Numbered from the stretch's first letter, positions 1 through 9,158 are shown. The stretch is DNA of 64,000 nucleotides from Paenibacillus sp. FSL K6-1096 (GCF_037977055.1 NZ_CP150274.1:372001-436000); one strand, 5' to 3'. Numbers and translations: made by a program. Notes: a model not told the origin generated them from the letters alone.

Positions 1-131
1 GGAACGGGAACAGGCGGTTTACTGGTACTCATAATAAGAATGCCCCTTCGTATGTTGTAAGACTCATTATGTTAATTTAACGCAAATTGCCGAAAAAAGC
101 AGCCCTTTTCATAATATTCTCCTCCCGCAGC
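1..131. other. Left edge, no gene assigned
   Basis: No reading frame here can be assigned. Short open stretches run off the left edge, for example a frame closing at about base 33, and could be the 3' end of a gene lying outside the window. Bases 67-77 (TTATGTTAATT) resemble one arm of the dif-like sites described elsewhere, with one mismatch, but no second arm is present. Confidence 0.3.
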
Positions 132-170
132 AAAAAGGCATAGAATCCGTCCCCAGACGGGTCCTATGCC
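132..170 (-). terminator. Rho-independent terminator after the VanW gene
   Basis: On the minus strand a hairpin with outer stem GGCATAG/CTATGCC and inner stem CCGTC/GACGG is followed by TTTTT. It lies 45 bases past the VanW-family stop codon. Confidence 0.75.
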
Positions 171-214
171 CTTACATGAACTTGTATGTCCGCCGCAGAA
201 GTCAGCAGCCGGAA

Positions 215-1033
215 TTACCCATGCAGCAGCGGAGAATACATCATCAGCGCGTGATTCTCTGCCACCGCCTCATCTCCCGCCAGCTCCCCGGTATGGGTCA
301 GCACCCTGCGGCGGATCGCATTGCGGCGGATGTACCCGCCCCACGGCTCCAGACTGATACGGTGTCCATCCTCATAGACCTCATACTGATAGAGCTGCTG
401 ACCGTCACAGCGCCATTCTCCGTGCAGATGAGTCTCGTCCAGTGACAGCTTAAGCTGGTAGACTTGCTCCGTATCATTTCGGATCTGCAGATCCAGATAG
501 TTATACGCGCAGGTGGCACCACTGCCGAACGGCTGGGTCCGCTGCTCATCGGGGAACACATCATAGCTGTGCCGGTGCCGTTCAGTTACGGTCAGCGGGG
601 TATGCAGCGTCATCCAGTAGATCAGATTGGATAACTGGCATAATCCGCCGCCGGTTCCCGAGCGGAACCCGCCGTAATGCAGAACCATCCCGTCCAGATA
701 CCCCTTCCGGCGGGTCGGCTTGCCGATTGTGCGCCAATAGGAGAAAGTCTCACCCGGCCGGATGAGCAGTCCGTCAAGCTTCGCTACGGCCAGCTTCAGA
801 TTTGTGATTTTGTTATATTGAAGCTGCATATCGACATTGCGCAATTTGCGCAGAAGCGGGGTCGCGTGACTGGCGGCCTCATAGGACAACGGCTGGGACA
901 GATGCTCCCGGGCGAGCTTTTCCCGTGACATCATCCATTTCCAGTATCTTCTCCAGGTAAAATAACGCTTGCCGGCAAACAGCCTCAGCCTGGAGCGGCG
1001 GATCGGCTTCATGGCATTCATCGTCTGATTCAT
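215..1033 (-). CDS. VanW family protein
   Basis: VanW-domain protein of 272 residues. The family is named after an accessory gene of vancomycin-resistance clusters; its biochemical function is not established. The diagnostic stretch is PGETFSYW at residues 93-100, followed by the glycine-rich GTGGGLCQLSN at 126-136 with its single conserved cysteine. The N-terminus is very basic (many Arg/Lys in the first 40 residues) and has no signal peptide or membrane segment. The ATG at 1033 has an AGGAGGA ribosome site about ten bases upstream. It is a single gene with its own terminator. No other van genes are nearby, so a role in glycopeptide resistance is not implied. Confidence 0.85.
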   Translation of the reverse strand: MNQTMNAMKPIRRSRLRLFAGKRYFTWRRYWKWMMSREKLAREHLSQPLSYEAASHATPLLRKLRNVDMQLQYNKITNLKLAVAKLDGLLIRPGETFSYWRTIGKPTRRKGYLDGMVLHYGGFRSGTGGGLCQLSNLIYWMTLHTPLTVTERHRHSYDVFPDEQRTQPFGSGATCAYNYLDLQIRNDTEQVYQLKLSLDETHLHGEWRCDGQQLYQYEVYEDGHRISLEPWGGYIRRNAIRRRVLTHTGELAGDEAVAENHALMMYSPLLHG

Positions 1034-1093
1034 TGCAAGATGTCCTCCTGTATCAGAATCTATTAATGACGATTATACCAGATTGGCAGAAAA

Positions 1094-1816
1094 TTACTTC
1101 CCCCGCTTGTTATGCCAGACCAAGGCGTGAAGCTGCGGCAGCACCCGGGCCCGGTTCATCTGCGGGTCAGCAATCACCAGTTGGAACAGCCACTCCAGCC
1201 TGCTTAACAGCCGGCCCGAGATGTCGCCCTCCTCGGTCACGTTGTCATTCCCCGGCTGCAGGAACAGCGGAACCCCGGGATACCTGAAATGCACCTTGCG
1301 GGCATACTCATAATCCGCCTGATCGAAGACGACCACCTTCAAGCTATGGTTAGCCCTGCCATTCATATGCACTCTATCTATAATCTCATCCAGCTTGCCC
1401 CAGTCGGTATTCATCCCGGAGCTGGGCGGCTTGGGGCTAATCGTCAGCACATCCACCTCGCCCAACCACTCCTGCCAGCGGCTGCCCTGCGTCTCAATAG
1501 CCGCCTGGATACCGCGTTCGTGCAGCAGGCGGATGAATTCACCCATCGCTTCCCCGATCAGTGCCGGGTTCCCGCCGGAAATCGTAACACAATCGAAATT
1601 CTCCCCAGCCAGTTCAAGCAATCCGGAGAGCACCTCCTGCGGCGTAAGCATCGTCACCTTATCCTTGGCCGAGCCGTCCCAGGTGAAGGCAGAATCACAC
1701 CAGGAACAGCGGTAATCACAGCCGTAGGTGCGGACGAACATTGTTTTGACGCCGATGACTGCCCCTTCGCCCTGGATCGTCGGTCCGAACATTTCGATAA
1801 CCGGAATTCTACTCAT
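1094..1816 (-). CDS. queE: 7-carboxy-7-deazaguanine synthase QueE
   Basis: Radical SAM enzyme that converts 6-carboxy-5,6,7,8-tetrahydropterin to 7-carboxy-7-deazaguanine in queuosine/preQ0 biosynthesis. The 4Fe-4S binding triad is Cys33, Cys37 and Cys40 (CxxxCxxC), preceded by the typical FGPTIQGEG start of the family (residues 10-18). At 240 residues the length is normal for the Gram-positive form. It is the last gene of the queF-queC-queD-queE operon and overlaps queD by eight bases, which suggests translational coupling. Confidence 0.95.
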   Translation of the reverse strand: MSRIPVIEMFGPTIQGEGAVIGVKTMFVRTYGCDYRCSWCDSAFTWDGSAKDKVTMLTPQEVLSGLLELAGENFDCVTISGGNPALIGEAMGEFIRLLHERGIQAAIETQGSRWQEWLGEVDVLTISPKPPSSGMNTDWGKLDEIIDRVHMNGRANHSLKVVVFDQADYEYARKVHFRYPGVPLFLQPGNDNVTEEGDISGRLLSRLEWLFQLVIADPQMNRARVLPQLHALVWHNKRGK

Positions 1817-2291
1817 AGTCGCAGCCTCCGTACAGGCGGTAGGCCGGCCCCTCCTGCGGGATATCCGCAGCCAGCACCTCAGCCCACGAGGTCGGCGTTT
1901 CCCACAGCTTCACGGAATACACCGGCAGCGAAGCCTGCTTCAGCTCATAGGCAATGTAAGCTGACATATTCTCTGCGGTTGTGCGGAAGGACAGCATCGC
2001 CACCTTGGAGCGGGTCGCCAGCAGCGTCTCCAGCACAGGCTCATTGCCCATCGCCAGGAAGGCGTGATCCAGACGGTCCACCACCGCCTCCTGCACCGCC
2101 TGCTTGATATCGCTGAAATCTATCACGAACCCCTCATCCGACTCGCCTTCTGCGGCGGACGGAATACCCTTCAGCACCACTTCAAGCTTATAGGTGTGCC
2201 CGTGCAGATTACTGCACTTGCCTTTGTGCCCGATCAGCTGGTGGGCGGCGTCGAAGGTGAAGATTTTGCAGACAGTCACTTCGCCCTGCAT
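1809..2291 (-). CDS. queD: 6-carboxytetrahydropterin synthase QueD
   Basis: Converts dihydroneopterin triphosphate to 6-carboxytetrahydropterin, the pterin substrate of QueE. Family features visible are the zinc ligands His17, His30 and His32 (the last two in HGHTY) and the candidate catalytic Cys26 in KCSNLHGH. The protein has 160 residues, typical of the PTPS/QueD family. Its ATG shares its first base with the last base of the queC TAA stop (TAATG), so the two genes are tightly coupled. Confidence 0.95.
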   Translation of the reverse strand: MQGEVTVCKIFTFDAAHQLIGHKGKCSNLHGHTYKLEVVLKGIPSAAEGESDEGFVIDFSDIKQAVQEAVVDRLDHAFLAMGNEPVLETLLATRSKVAMLSFRTTAENMSAYIAYELKQASLPVYSVKLWETPTSWAEVLAADIPQEGPAYRLYGGCDYE

Positions 2292-2953
2292 TACACCCCC
2301 GCCTTTCGCCGCTCCGCCTCATACTGCTCCAGCCCCCGCTGACGAAGGAGACAGGCCGGGCAGGTTCCGCAGCCGCTGCCGGTAATCCCGTTGTAGCAGG
2401 TTAAGGTCCGCTCCCGGACATAGTCGAACTGGCCCAGCTCATCGGCGAGCTTCCAGGTTTCCTTCTTATCCAGCCACATCAGCGGGGTATGAATCACGAA
2501 TTCATAGTCCATCGACAGATTAAGCGTGACATTCAGGGACTTGATGAAGACATCCCGGCAGTCCGGGTATCCGCTGAAGTCCGTCTGGCAGACCCCCGTA
2601 ATGATGTTGGCGTATCCGAGCTGCTTGGCCAGAATGGCTGCGAACGACAGGAACAGCAGGTTCCGCCCGTCCACGAACGTGCTCGGCAGCTCCTCCCCTT
2701 CCCCTGGAGTAATCGCAATATCCTCGCGCGTCAAGGCGTTCGGAGCCAGCTGGTTCAGCAGGCCCAGATCGAGAATATGCTGCTTCACGCCGAAGTCGGC
2801 AGCAATTTCCTTGGCTACCTCAATCTCTGCCGCATGGCGCTGGTTATAATTGAAGGTCACGGCCTGAACCTCCTCGAACTGCTGCAATGCCCAGGCCAGG
2901 CAGGTTGTGCTGTCTTGGCCGCCGCTGAAGACGACCAGTGCTTGTCTATTCAT
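2291..2953 (-). CDS. queC: 7-cyano-7-deazaguanine synthase QueC
   Basis: ATP-dependent enzyme that turns 7-carboxy-7-deazaguanine into preQ0. The pyrophosphatase-type P-loop FSGGQDSTT lies at residues 9-17. A C-terminal zinc-binding set, Cys186, Cys195, Cys198 and Cys201 (CGTCPAC), is complete. The length of 220 residues matches the family. It is the second gene of the operon, about 50 bases after queF, with an AAGGAGGAGATT ribosome site before the ATG. Confidence 0.95.
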   Translation of the reverse strand: MNRQALVVFSGGQDSTTCLAWALQQFEEVQAVTFNYNQRHAAEIEVAKEIAADFGVKQHILDLGLLNQLAPNALTREDIAITPGEGEELPSTFVDGRNLLFLSFAAILAKQLGYANIITGVCQTDFSGYPDCRDVFIKSLNVTLNLSMDYEFVIHTPLMWLDKKETWKLADELGQFDYVRERTLTCYNGITGSGCGTCPACLLRQRGLEQYEAERRKAGV

Positions 2954-3001
2954 CTATAATCTCCTCCTTATACTCTGTGAGCGTGTCTTGCCGGATTCCG
3001 A

Positions 3002-3502
3002 TTAACGGTTATCCACTTTCTCGGGATACAGGTCATGATTCATCAGCCGGTGTTCGGCCATAGCCTCATACTTGGTTCCCGGACGCCCCCAGTTGCAGTA
3101 AGGATCAATCGAGATGCCGCCGCGCGGCGTGAACTTGCCCCAGACCTCAATATAACGGGGCTCCATCAATGCGATCAGATCATTCATAATAATGTTGACA
3201 CAGTCCTCATGGAAATCTCCATGATTGCGGAAGCTGAACAGATAGAGCTTCAGTGACTTGGATTCTACCATCTTGATATCAGGAATATACGAGATGTACA
3301 TCACCCCGAAATCCGGCTGGCCGGTCACAGGACACAGGCTGGTGAACTCCGGGCAATTGAACTTGACGAAGTAATCACGCCCGGGATGCTTGTTATCGAA
3401 CGCCTCCAGAATCTGCGGATCATAACCGAACTTGTACTGTGTGCCTTGGTTGCCCAGCAGGGTAACCTCCTGCATTTCCTCTTTCAATCTGCCTTCTGAC
3501 AT
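3002..3502 (-). CDS. queF: NADPH-dependent preQ1 synthase QueF
   Basis: Nitrile reductase that converts preQ0 to preQ1 using NADPH. Catalytic Cys57 lies in [13 protein letters not shown] together with Asp64, and the family motif [15 protein letters not shown] follows. The frame is open further upstream, but the ATG at 3502 is chosen because AGAGAGGGG precedes it at good spacing. It gives 166 residues, the usual length of the short (YkvM-type) form. It is the first gene of the operon here, whereas in Bacillus subtilis it is the last. The leader carries a preQ1 riboswitch. Confidence 0.94.
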   Translation of the reverse strand: MSEGRLKEEMQEVTLLGNQGTQYKFGYDPQILEAFDNKHPGRDYFVKFNCPEFTSLCPVTGQPDFGVMYISYIPDIKMVESKSLKLYLFSFRNHGDFHEDCVNIIMNDLIALMEPRYIEVWGKFTPRGGISIDPYCNWGRPGTKYEAMAEHRLMNHDLYPEKVDNR

Positions 3503-3666
3503 GACAAAAAACCCCTCTCTTTTCCCTAGGCCCCTGGCCTGAATTGGAAAGAAGAACGAGATTCCCGTAAACCTGGCTCTACGAAGTTGAGACACGCCGG
3601 GCACGCCAAAACAGAGGTACAGGCTGCTGCCGTACGTCTCCGTTATATGGAATTACCTGAAGCGGT

Positions 3667-3700
3667 CTTAGTTTTTTATAGAGGGAGTTTGCGAACCTCT
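3667..3700 (-). promoter_or_regulatory. preQ1-I riboswitch aptamer
   Basis: On the minus strand the sequence begins AGAGGTTCGC, continues to CCCTCTATAAAAAAC and ends in TAAG. This follows the class I preQ1 aptamer: a P1 stem AGAGG/CCTCT, a loop, then an A-rich tail that folds back into a pseudoknot. It sits about 165 bases upstream of the queF start. Binding of preQ1 is expected to reduce expression of the que operon. Confidence 0.88.
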
Positions 3701-3768
3701 CCTGCGCGCGGCGCAGATTCCTTCTTTGTGCTTATAATGATGCTTAGGATGCTAATGGTGCGTCTTGA

Positions 3769-3798
3769 ACTATATCATGATTGCAGCAGCCTTGACAA
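3769..3798 (-). promoter_or_regulatory. Possible promoter of the que operon
   Basis: On the minus strand TTGTCA is separated by 18 bases from TATAGT. It lies between the end of the ZIP gene and the preQ1 aptamer, the expected place for the que leader promoter. The match is moderate and no other evidence supports it. Confidence 0.35.
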
Positions 3799-3801
3799 CC
3801 C

Positions 3802-4494
3802 TCACAGCTGATCCAGAATTAGCGAGCACATCAGCCCCATGGCTGCGATGAAGCCGGTGAGCGGCCCGCTGTCCTTATAAGCCTCCGGCATCATGCTGGA
3901 GGAGACCATGGCAATAATCCCGCCTCCGGCAAAAGAAGCGATCAACGCCTTGGTGAATCCGCCCGCGTGATCCATGAACAGATAGCCTGATCCTGAAGCG
4001 ATGGTGGAGATCACCAGTACCCCCAGCCACAGCAGCATAATTTTACTTTTGCCATAGCCGTCCTCCTTCAGTCCGGCCGTACTTGACAGCCCTTCGGGAA
4101 TATTGCTGATGAAGATCGCAATCACCAGCAGCACGCTGACACCTTGTCCGGCAATCAGGCTCGCGCCAATCATAATGGACTCAGGAATAGCATCCAGAAC
4201 GGTTCCGGCAAAAATAGCCAGCCCGCCGCCCTTCTCCTCTTTGCGTGAAATCAGCCAGTCGAACACCGTGAACACCAGCGCGCCGGCAGTAAAGCCGATG
4301 ATCGTCGGGATCAGCCCGCCGTCCGTTGCCGAGTCCTCCAAGAGTTCATAAGCCGCCGCACCGATCAGCACCCCGGTCCCGAAAGCCATGACGAAGCCGG
4401 TCAGCTTGGCCGGAATCCGCAGGAATAAGGCCAGCAGGGCACCGATCAGAACGGCAGACCCGGACACTGCCCCCCATAACAATGCGTTCCACAT
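3802..4494 (-). CDS. ZIP family metal transporter
   Basis: Multi-pass membrane protein of the ZIP family (zinc and other divalent cations), 230 residues with about eight hydrophobic segments. The motif SNIPEGLSS in the fourth segment corresponds to the metal-site HNxPEG motif of ZupT-type proteins, but the histidine is replaced by serine, so metal preference cannot be read from it. The ATG at 4494 is preferred over the upstream in-frame start because AAGGTG lies seven bases before it. The preceding 23 codons have no family resemblance. The gene precedes the que operon on the same strand, but that operon probably has its own promoter. Confidence 0.85.
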   Translation of the reverse strand: MWNALLWGAVSGSAVLIGALLALFLRIPAKLTGFVMAFGTGVLIGAAAYELLEDSATDGGLIPTIIGFTAGALVFTVFDWLISRKEEKGGGLAIFAGTVLDAIPESIMIGASLIAGQGVSVLLVIAIFISNIPEGLSSTAGLKEDGYGKSKIMLLWLGVLVISTIASGSGYLFMDHAGGFTKALIASFAGGGIIAMVSSSMMPEAYKDSGPLTGFIAAMGLMCSLILDQL

Positions 4495-4635
4495 TTCATT
4501 CACCTTCTCAGCGGATGTTGACGTACAGAAGTAGTTTACACAGGAATCATCAGACGCAAACACTTGGATTCATTTGCACAGAAAGGGGTAACTTAAAATT
4601 AACAATCATACCTTAACTGAAGGATGGGATCATCA

Positions 4636-4971
4636 ATGGAACCAAATGTAGAGAAGCTTATGGAATGGCTGAATGCGCACAAGGAAGCGACCCTTGTTAT
4701 TCAGAAGCAAGAGCTGGAGGATCTGGATACAGTACATTTCACGGTAGAGACTGTAGACTACCGCAATGCTGAGGATGTCATCGATGATTATCTGGACAGC
4801 GCCGTAATTCTGCGCGGCTCGGGCAGCACAATGAACGATGACGCTGAACTGGTACCCCTGCCGCAGCCGGGATATGAGATTGCCGTAGCCGGACTGAAGC
4901 TCCATAACGTGGCTGAAGACCAGGTAGACCTGCAGACCGACCGGGCAAAATATACGCTGTCCTTATCCTGA
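4636..4971 (+). CDS. Small acidic hypothetical protein
   Basis: A protein of 111 residues I do not recognise. It is acidic, with no membrane segment, signal peptide or cysteines, and it looks like a compact soluble domain. The ATG at 4636 is preferred over the in-frame ATG at 4624 because AAGGATGGG lies at suitable spacing only before the second. It is transcribed divergently from the ZIP gene and convergently with murB, with 16 bases between its stop and the murB stop. Confidence 0.6.
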   Translation: MEPNVEKLMEWLNAHKEATLVIQKQELEDLDTVHFTVETVDYRNAEDVIDDYLDSAVILRGSGSTMNDDAELVPLPQPGYEIAVAGLKLHNVAEDQVDLQTDRAKYTLSLS

Positions 4972-4987
4972 CTATAGCGGGAATTAA

Positions 4988-5902
4988 CTATAATTCTTCC
5001 CCGAGGATCTCGACTTCCGTCTCCAGCTCCACATCGAATTGTTGCTTCACAGCCGAGCGCACATGCTGAATCAGTCCGATATAATCGCTGGCGGTCGCAT
5101 TGTCGGCGTTGATAATGAACCCGGCGTGCTTGCGGGACACCTCTGCTCCGCCGATGCGGGTTCCCTGAAGTCCGCTCTCCTGAATCAGCTGGCCGGCATA
5201 CCGGCCTGGAGGCCGCTTGAATACACTTCCGCAGGAAGGATACTCCAGCGGCTGCTTCGATTCGCGCAGGTAGGTCAGCTCATCCATCTTCGCTCTTATA
5301 GCCGCCGGATCGCCCGGGAGCAGCGCGAATCGGGCTTCCAGGACAATATAATGTCCGCTGGCAAAGACACTTTTGCGGTAACCCCATTCAAACTGGTCGC
5401 CCTGAAGGGTAAGGAGCTGCCCGTCCGGATCGATGACCAGCGCACTGTGCAGCACGTCCTTTACTTCTCCGCCATACGCCCCGGCATTCATATAGAGTGC
5501 TCCGCCTACCGTTCCCGGAATGCCGCAGGCGAATTCAAGGCCCGTCAGCCCCTGCTCCAGCGCATAGCCGGAGACCTCGATAATCTTCGCCCCGCACTGT
5601 GCATACAGCAATCCGTCCCGGATGCCCATTCCGGTAAGGTCTGAGGTCTGCAATACAATCCCGCGGATGCCGCCGTCGCGGATAATCACATTCGAGCCGT
5701 TGCCAAGCACCGTCAGCGGAATCTGATGCTTGTGGGCATAAGCAGAGATGCTCTGAATTTCTTCATATGTAACAGGAGCCGCCCAAATATCCGCTTCCCC
5801 GCCCATACGGGTATAGACCAGATCCTTAAGCGCCTCATGGCGTTTCAATGAGCCGGCAGTGATGAGCGGCTGCAGCTCTTCATATATGTGATCAATATTC
5901 AT
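4988..5902 (-). CDS. murB: UDP-N-acetylenolpyruvoylglucosamine reductase MurB
   Basis: FAD- and NADPH-dependent reductase that makes UDP-MurNAc in peptidoglycan synthesis. FAD-binding motifs NGSNVIIRDGGIRG and GIPGTVGGALYMNAGAYGG are present, as is SCGSVFKRP carrying the catalytic serine. The C-terminal signature GGAEVSRKHAGFIIN is typical of the shorter type II enzymes. At 304 residues it is full length. It stands alone on the minus strand, with a short spacer to the siderophore transporter genes upstream. Confidence 0.96.
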   Translation of the reverse strand: MNIDHIYEELQPLITAGSLKRHEALKDLVYTRMGGEADIWAAPVTYEEIQSISAYAHKHQIPLTVLGNGSNVIIRDGGIRGIVLQTSDLTGMGIRDGLLYAQCGAKIIEVSGYALEQGLTGLEFACGIPGTVGGALYMNAGAYGGEVKDVLHSALVIDPDGQLLTLQGDQFEWGYRKSVFASGHYIVLEARFALLPGDPAAIRAKMDELTYLRESKQPLEYPSCGSVFKRPPGRYAGQLIQESGLQGTRIGGAEVSRKHAGFIINADNATASDYIGLIQHVRSAVKQQFDVELETEVEILGEEL

Positions 5903-5994
5903 TGTTCATGCTCCTAACTTCATATGGATGAGGATTGCGGGCCTCTACAGGCCGTAAGCTTACGCTTGCGCAACCACAACTTTAACAACGAACA

Positions 5995-6025
5995 GGCTCC
6001 GTTGTCAATGACAATGACAGGAGCC
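5995..6025. terminator. Possible hairpin terminator after the siderophore operon
   Basis: GGCTCC and GGAGCC flank a near-palindromic TTGTCA/TGACA core. The hairpin lies about 60 bases past the ATPase gene stop. There is no clear T-run on either strand, so termination is uncertain. Confidence 0.35.
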
Positions 6026-6082
6026 GATGGTTTACATCCATATTATTCCACGATGCTTCTGATTATACCCATACCGGCGGGA

Positions 6083-6889
6083 CTAGAGCCCGGCTGCCTT
6101 GTAGGCCGCAAGCTCATAGGGCAGACACAGCGGCACCCCTGTCCGCGGATCGGGTACAATGTCCGCCTCAATGCCGAACACCTCACGCAGCACGATGGGA
6201 GTCATAACCTCCTGCGGGGAGCCCTCACTAATGACCTTACCGGACTTAATGGCTACCATGTGATGCGCATAGCGTGAGGCATGGTTCAGGTCGTGGACCA
6301 CCATGATTACGGTCCGTCCTTCTGAGGCATTCAGCTGCTGCAGCAGTTGAAGCACCTCCAGCTGATGGGCCATATCGAGGAAGGTCGTCGGTTCATCGAG
6401 GAACAGAATATCCGTCTGCTGGGCCAGCGCCATTGCAATCCAGGCCCGCTGCCGCTGTCCGCCGGAGAGCCGGTCAATCGGCCGGTCGCGGAATTCGTTC
6501 ATCCCCGTTAAGGTGATCGCCTCTGCGATAATGCTGCGGTCCTCCGGTGTCAGGCTCCCGAATCCCTTCTGATGCGGATACCGGCCATAGCTTACCAGCT
6601 CGGAGACGGTCAAGCCGTCCGGTGCAGTAGGGTTCTGCGGCAGAATCGCCAGTTGGCGGGCCACCTCTTTGGTGGACAGCTGGTGAATGGACTTCCCGTC
6701 CAGCATGACGCTTCCGCTCTTCGGCTTCATAATCCGCGCCATCGTCTTGAGAATCGTTGATTTTCCCGAACCATTCGCCCCGACAAGGGCGGTGATTTTA
6801 CCGGTGGGCAGTGCCAGATTCAATTCCTTCACAATCATGGCCTCCGCATATCCAATGCTTAGCTGGTCTGTATTTAAACGTTCTGACAT
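6083..6889 (-). CDS. Iron-siderophore ABC transporter ATP-binding protein
   Basis: ATPase subunit of a FecCDE/FhuC-type importer, 268 residues. Walker A (GANGSGKST), signature (LSGGQRQRAW), Walker B (ILFLDEPTT) and the switch histidine (VVHDLNH) are all intact. The ATG at 6889 has AAGGAG eight bases upstream and is preferred over a GTG three codons earlier. It follows two permease genes and, with them and the binding protein gene further upstream, forms one transport system. The exact siderophore cannot be inferred. Confidence 0.93.
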   Translation of the reverse strand: MSERLNTDQLSIGYAEAMIVKELNLALPTGKITALVGANGSGKSTILKTMARIMKPKSGSVMLDGKSIHQLSTKEVARQLAILPQNPTAPDGLTVSELVSYGRYPHQKGFGSLTPEDRSIIAEAITLTGMNEFRDRPIDRLSGGQRQRAWIAMALAQQTDILFLDEPTTFLDMAHQLEVLQLLQQLNASEGRTVIMVVHDLNHASRYAHHMVAIKSGKVISEGSPQEVMTPIVLREVFGIEADIVPDPRTGVPLCLPYELAAYKAAGL

Positions 6890-6931
6890 GGTGTACACTC
6901 CTTAGTATTTTGATTTTATAAATAACTGTTG

Positions 6932-7966
6932 TCAGGCCTTCGATTTTGCCAAAAGAAATAAAAAGTACGGGGCTCCGATGATCGCTACCACGATACCTGT
7001 TGGTACTTCAGCAGGCTGCAATACCGAGCGCCCGATAGTGTCTGCCGCAAGCAGCAGTAAGGCTCCAATCAGGGCAGCAGCCGGAAGCATGATCTGATGG
7101 CGCGGGCCGACCAGCCTGCGGGCCAGATGCGGTGCGATCAGTCCGACAAAGCCAATGCTTCCGCTTACCGACACGCAGGCTCCCGCAAGCGCAACAGCTG
7201 CCGCCAGCAGCCACCGCCGTTCCTGTTCGAGCGGCAAGCCCAGTCCTTTGGAGATCTCATCCCCCAGGTTCAGCACATTGAGCACCCGGGCTTTGTAGAA
7301 CGCGAAGGGCAGCAGAATCAAGATCCAGGGAAGCAAAGCCAGTACAAACCGCCAGTCTCCGCCCCAGATTTTGCCGGCCAGCCAGATGGCTACGAACTGA
7401 TAATTCTGCGGGTCCAGTCTTAACGACAAAATAAGCTGAAAAGCATTAATTCCGGCGCTCACGACAATCCCGATCAGAATCATCCGCGTCGGCGAGAGCC
7501 CTTCCTCACTCCTGTAAGACAGGAAATAGATCAGTGTTGCGGTAAGCGAAGCCCCGGCCAGCGCCAGCAGCGGCAGCACGAAGATGGGGGCTGCTGTAGT
7601 AGCCGGCACGAAGGAGATAAAGATCAGTACGGCGAATCCGGCTCCGGCATTGATCCCCAGGGTGGAAGGCTCGGCAAGCGCATTCCGCGACAAGCCTTGC
7701 AGAATAGACCCGGATACCGCAAAGCCTGCACCGATCAGCAGGGAGATCACAATCCGCGGCAGCCGGAAATCAAACAGGATCAGCTGCTGCTGCTTGGTGC
7801 CGTTGCCGGACAGAGTATGTAGAACTTCGAGCGGTGATAACCGCATAAATCCGGTATTCATACTGACCAGGAACAGAATGAAGATAAGTACGGCAAGTAA
7901 GGTTAGAATACTGATATCTCTGGAACGGCGTTGTTTTGCCGGGAGGATTGACAGGGTCCTGTTCAT
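6932..7966 (-). CDS. FecCD family iron-siderophore permease, second subunit
   Basis: Membrane subunit with about nine to ten hydrophobic segments, 344 residues, of the BtuC/FecCD family. Typical stretches are GAGFAVSGSILQGLSRNALAEPSTLGINAGAG and GLIAPHLARRLVGPRHQ, the latter carrying the loop that contacts the ATPase. The start overlaps the stop of the first permease gene by four bases (ATGA), so the two are translationally coupled and probably form a heterodimeric channel. Confidence 0.94.
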   Translation of the reverse strand: MNRTLSILPAKQRRSRDISILTLLAVLIFILFLVSMNTGFMRLSPLEVLHTLSGNGTKQQQLILFDFRLPRIVISLLIGAGFAVSGSILQGLSRNALAEPSTLGINAGAGFAVLIFISFVPATTAAPIFVLPLLALAGASLTATLIYFLSYRSEEGLSPTRMILIGIVVSAGINAFQLILSLRLDPQNYQFVAIWLAGKIWGGDWRFVLALLPWILILLPFAFYKARVLNVLNLGDEISKGLGLPLEQERRWLLAAAVALAGACVSVSGSIGFVGLIAPHLARRLVGPRHQIMLPAAALIGALLLLAADTIGRSVLQPAEVPTGIVVAIIGAPYFLFLLAKSKA

Positions 7967-9024
7967 TGCAGCTCCCCCTTGCGTTTGCTGGCCAGATAGA
8001 TGAAGAACGGTACACCGAATACGGCAATCAAGGCACCTATCGGTGTTTCATAAGGCGCATTAATCATTCTGGCCGCAATGTCGGCAACCAGGACCAGAAT
8101 ACTGCCAAGGACCGCGGAGCAGGGAATAATCCAGCGGTAATCTACCCCGACGAGATAACGCGTAATATGAGGAACCATTAATCCGACAAAAGCGATCGGA
8201 CCGACCGTGGACACCGCCGCTCCTGCGAGGATGACCACGATAATCATCCCTGCAGCCTGTACTAGACGGGTGCGCTGGCCGAGGCCTGCGGCGACATCCC
8301 GCCCCAGACTCAATAGCGTAATCGAGCGCGATAGCATCAGCGAACCGATGAGGGCTGCCGCGACCCAAGGAAATATAATCTGCAGTTGCTTCCAGCTCGC
8401 TCCGCCAACCCCGCCGGCCATCCAGAATGCGATATCCTGGGAGAGGCTGAACAGAATGGCGATGCCCTGGCTGACCGCCAGCAGCAAGGCGCTTACTGCC
8501 GCACCGGCCAGAGTAAGCCGGAGCGGAGTCAGACCGCTGTGAGAGAGTGAACCGATTCCGAACACCAGCAGCGAGGCCACAGCCGCTCCAATGAAGCAGT
8601 ACATCATGATGTACGTGAAGGATAACGAAGGTGCGAAGGCAAAGGCCAGGGCCAAGCCGACGCCCGCCCCGGCATTAAGCCCGAGCAGTCCGGAATCCGC
8701 CAGCGGATTGCGGGTCATACCCTGCATAATTGCCCCGGCCACAGCAAAGCATGCGCCCACCAGTGCTCCAGCGGCAGCCCGGGGAATACGCAGCTCCCGG
8801 ATGACCTGATGCTGCGGCAGCTCCGGATTGAACCGGAAGACTGCCTCCCATACGGTAGCCAGCCGGATATCCGCTGCGCCAACCGATACAGATATCATCA
8901 GTCCGAAGAGAATCGCCGCTATTCCCAGCACGAGAATCGCTGCTGCGGCAGCCGGCCGCGAGCGGACACGTGTGTTTCCTTCATCAGAAGGAGCTTTCAG
9001 AGCAGAATCTGTGGATGAAGCCAT
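7963..9024 (-). CDS. FecCD family iron-siderophore permease, first subunit
   Basis: BtuC/FecCD-type membrane subunit of 353 residues with a cytoplasmic N-terminal tail of about 25 residues followed by multiple membrane segments. Family motifs are GAIMQGMTRNPLADSGLLGLNAGAG and GLMVPHITRYLVGVDYR. The ATG at 9024 has TAAGGAGA upstream. A Fur box about 25 bases before the start, plus a terminator ahead of it, suggests this gene starts its own iron-regulated transcript covering both permeases and the ATPase. Confidence 0.94.
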   Translation of the reverse strand: MASSTDSALKAPSDEGNTRVRSRPAAAAAILVLGIAAILFGLMISVSVGAADIRLATVWEAVFRFNPELPQHQVIRELRIPRAAAGALVGACFAVAGAIMQGMTRNPLADSGLLGLNAGAGVGLALAFAFAPSLSFTYIMMYCFIGAAVASLLVFGIGSLSHSGLTPLRLTLAGAAVSALLLAVSQGIAILFSLSQDIAFWMAGGVGGASWKQLQIIFPWVAAALIGSLMLSRSITLLSLGRDVAAGLGQRTRLVQAAGMIIVVILAGAAVSTVGPIAFVGLMVPHITRYLVGVDYRWIIPCSAVLGSILVLVADIAARMINAPYETPIGALIAVFGVPFFIYLASKRKGELQ

Positions 9025-9046
9025 TACCCGTCTCCTTATTATAGAT

Positions 9047-9065
9047 GATTATGATTCTCATTATC
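9047..9065 (-). promoter_or_regulatory. Fur box before the permease genes
   Basis: A 19-base inverted-repeat sequence, GATTATGAT then TCTCATTATC, matches the classical Fur box GATAATGAT/AATCATTATC at 16 of 19 positions. It lies 23 bases upstream of the first permease gene. Fur with Fe2+ would be expected to repress the transcript. Confidence 0.85.
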
Positions 9066-9091
9066 GCAAAGATATGGATATTGTTCAACAT

Positions 9092-9135
9092 TTAAAAGAG
9101 GCAGGCTCCTATATCCTGAGGATATAAAAGCCTGC
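9092..9135 (-). terminator. Terminator after the siderophore-binding protein gene
   Basis: On the minus strand a long hairpin (GCAGGCT with AGCCTGC, and ATATCC with GGATAT, loop TCA) is followed by a T-rich run. It separates the binding protein gene from the permease genes. Confidence 0.75.
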
Positions 9136-9158
9136 ACAATGCTCCGCAGATAAAGAAC

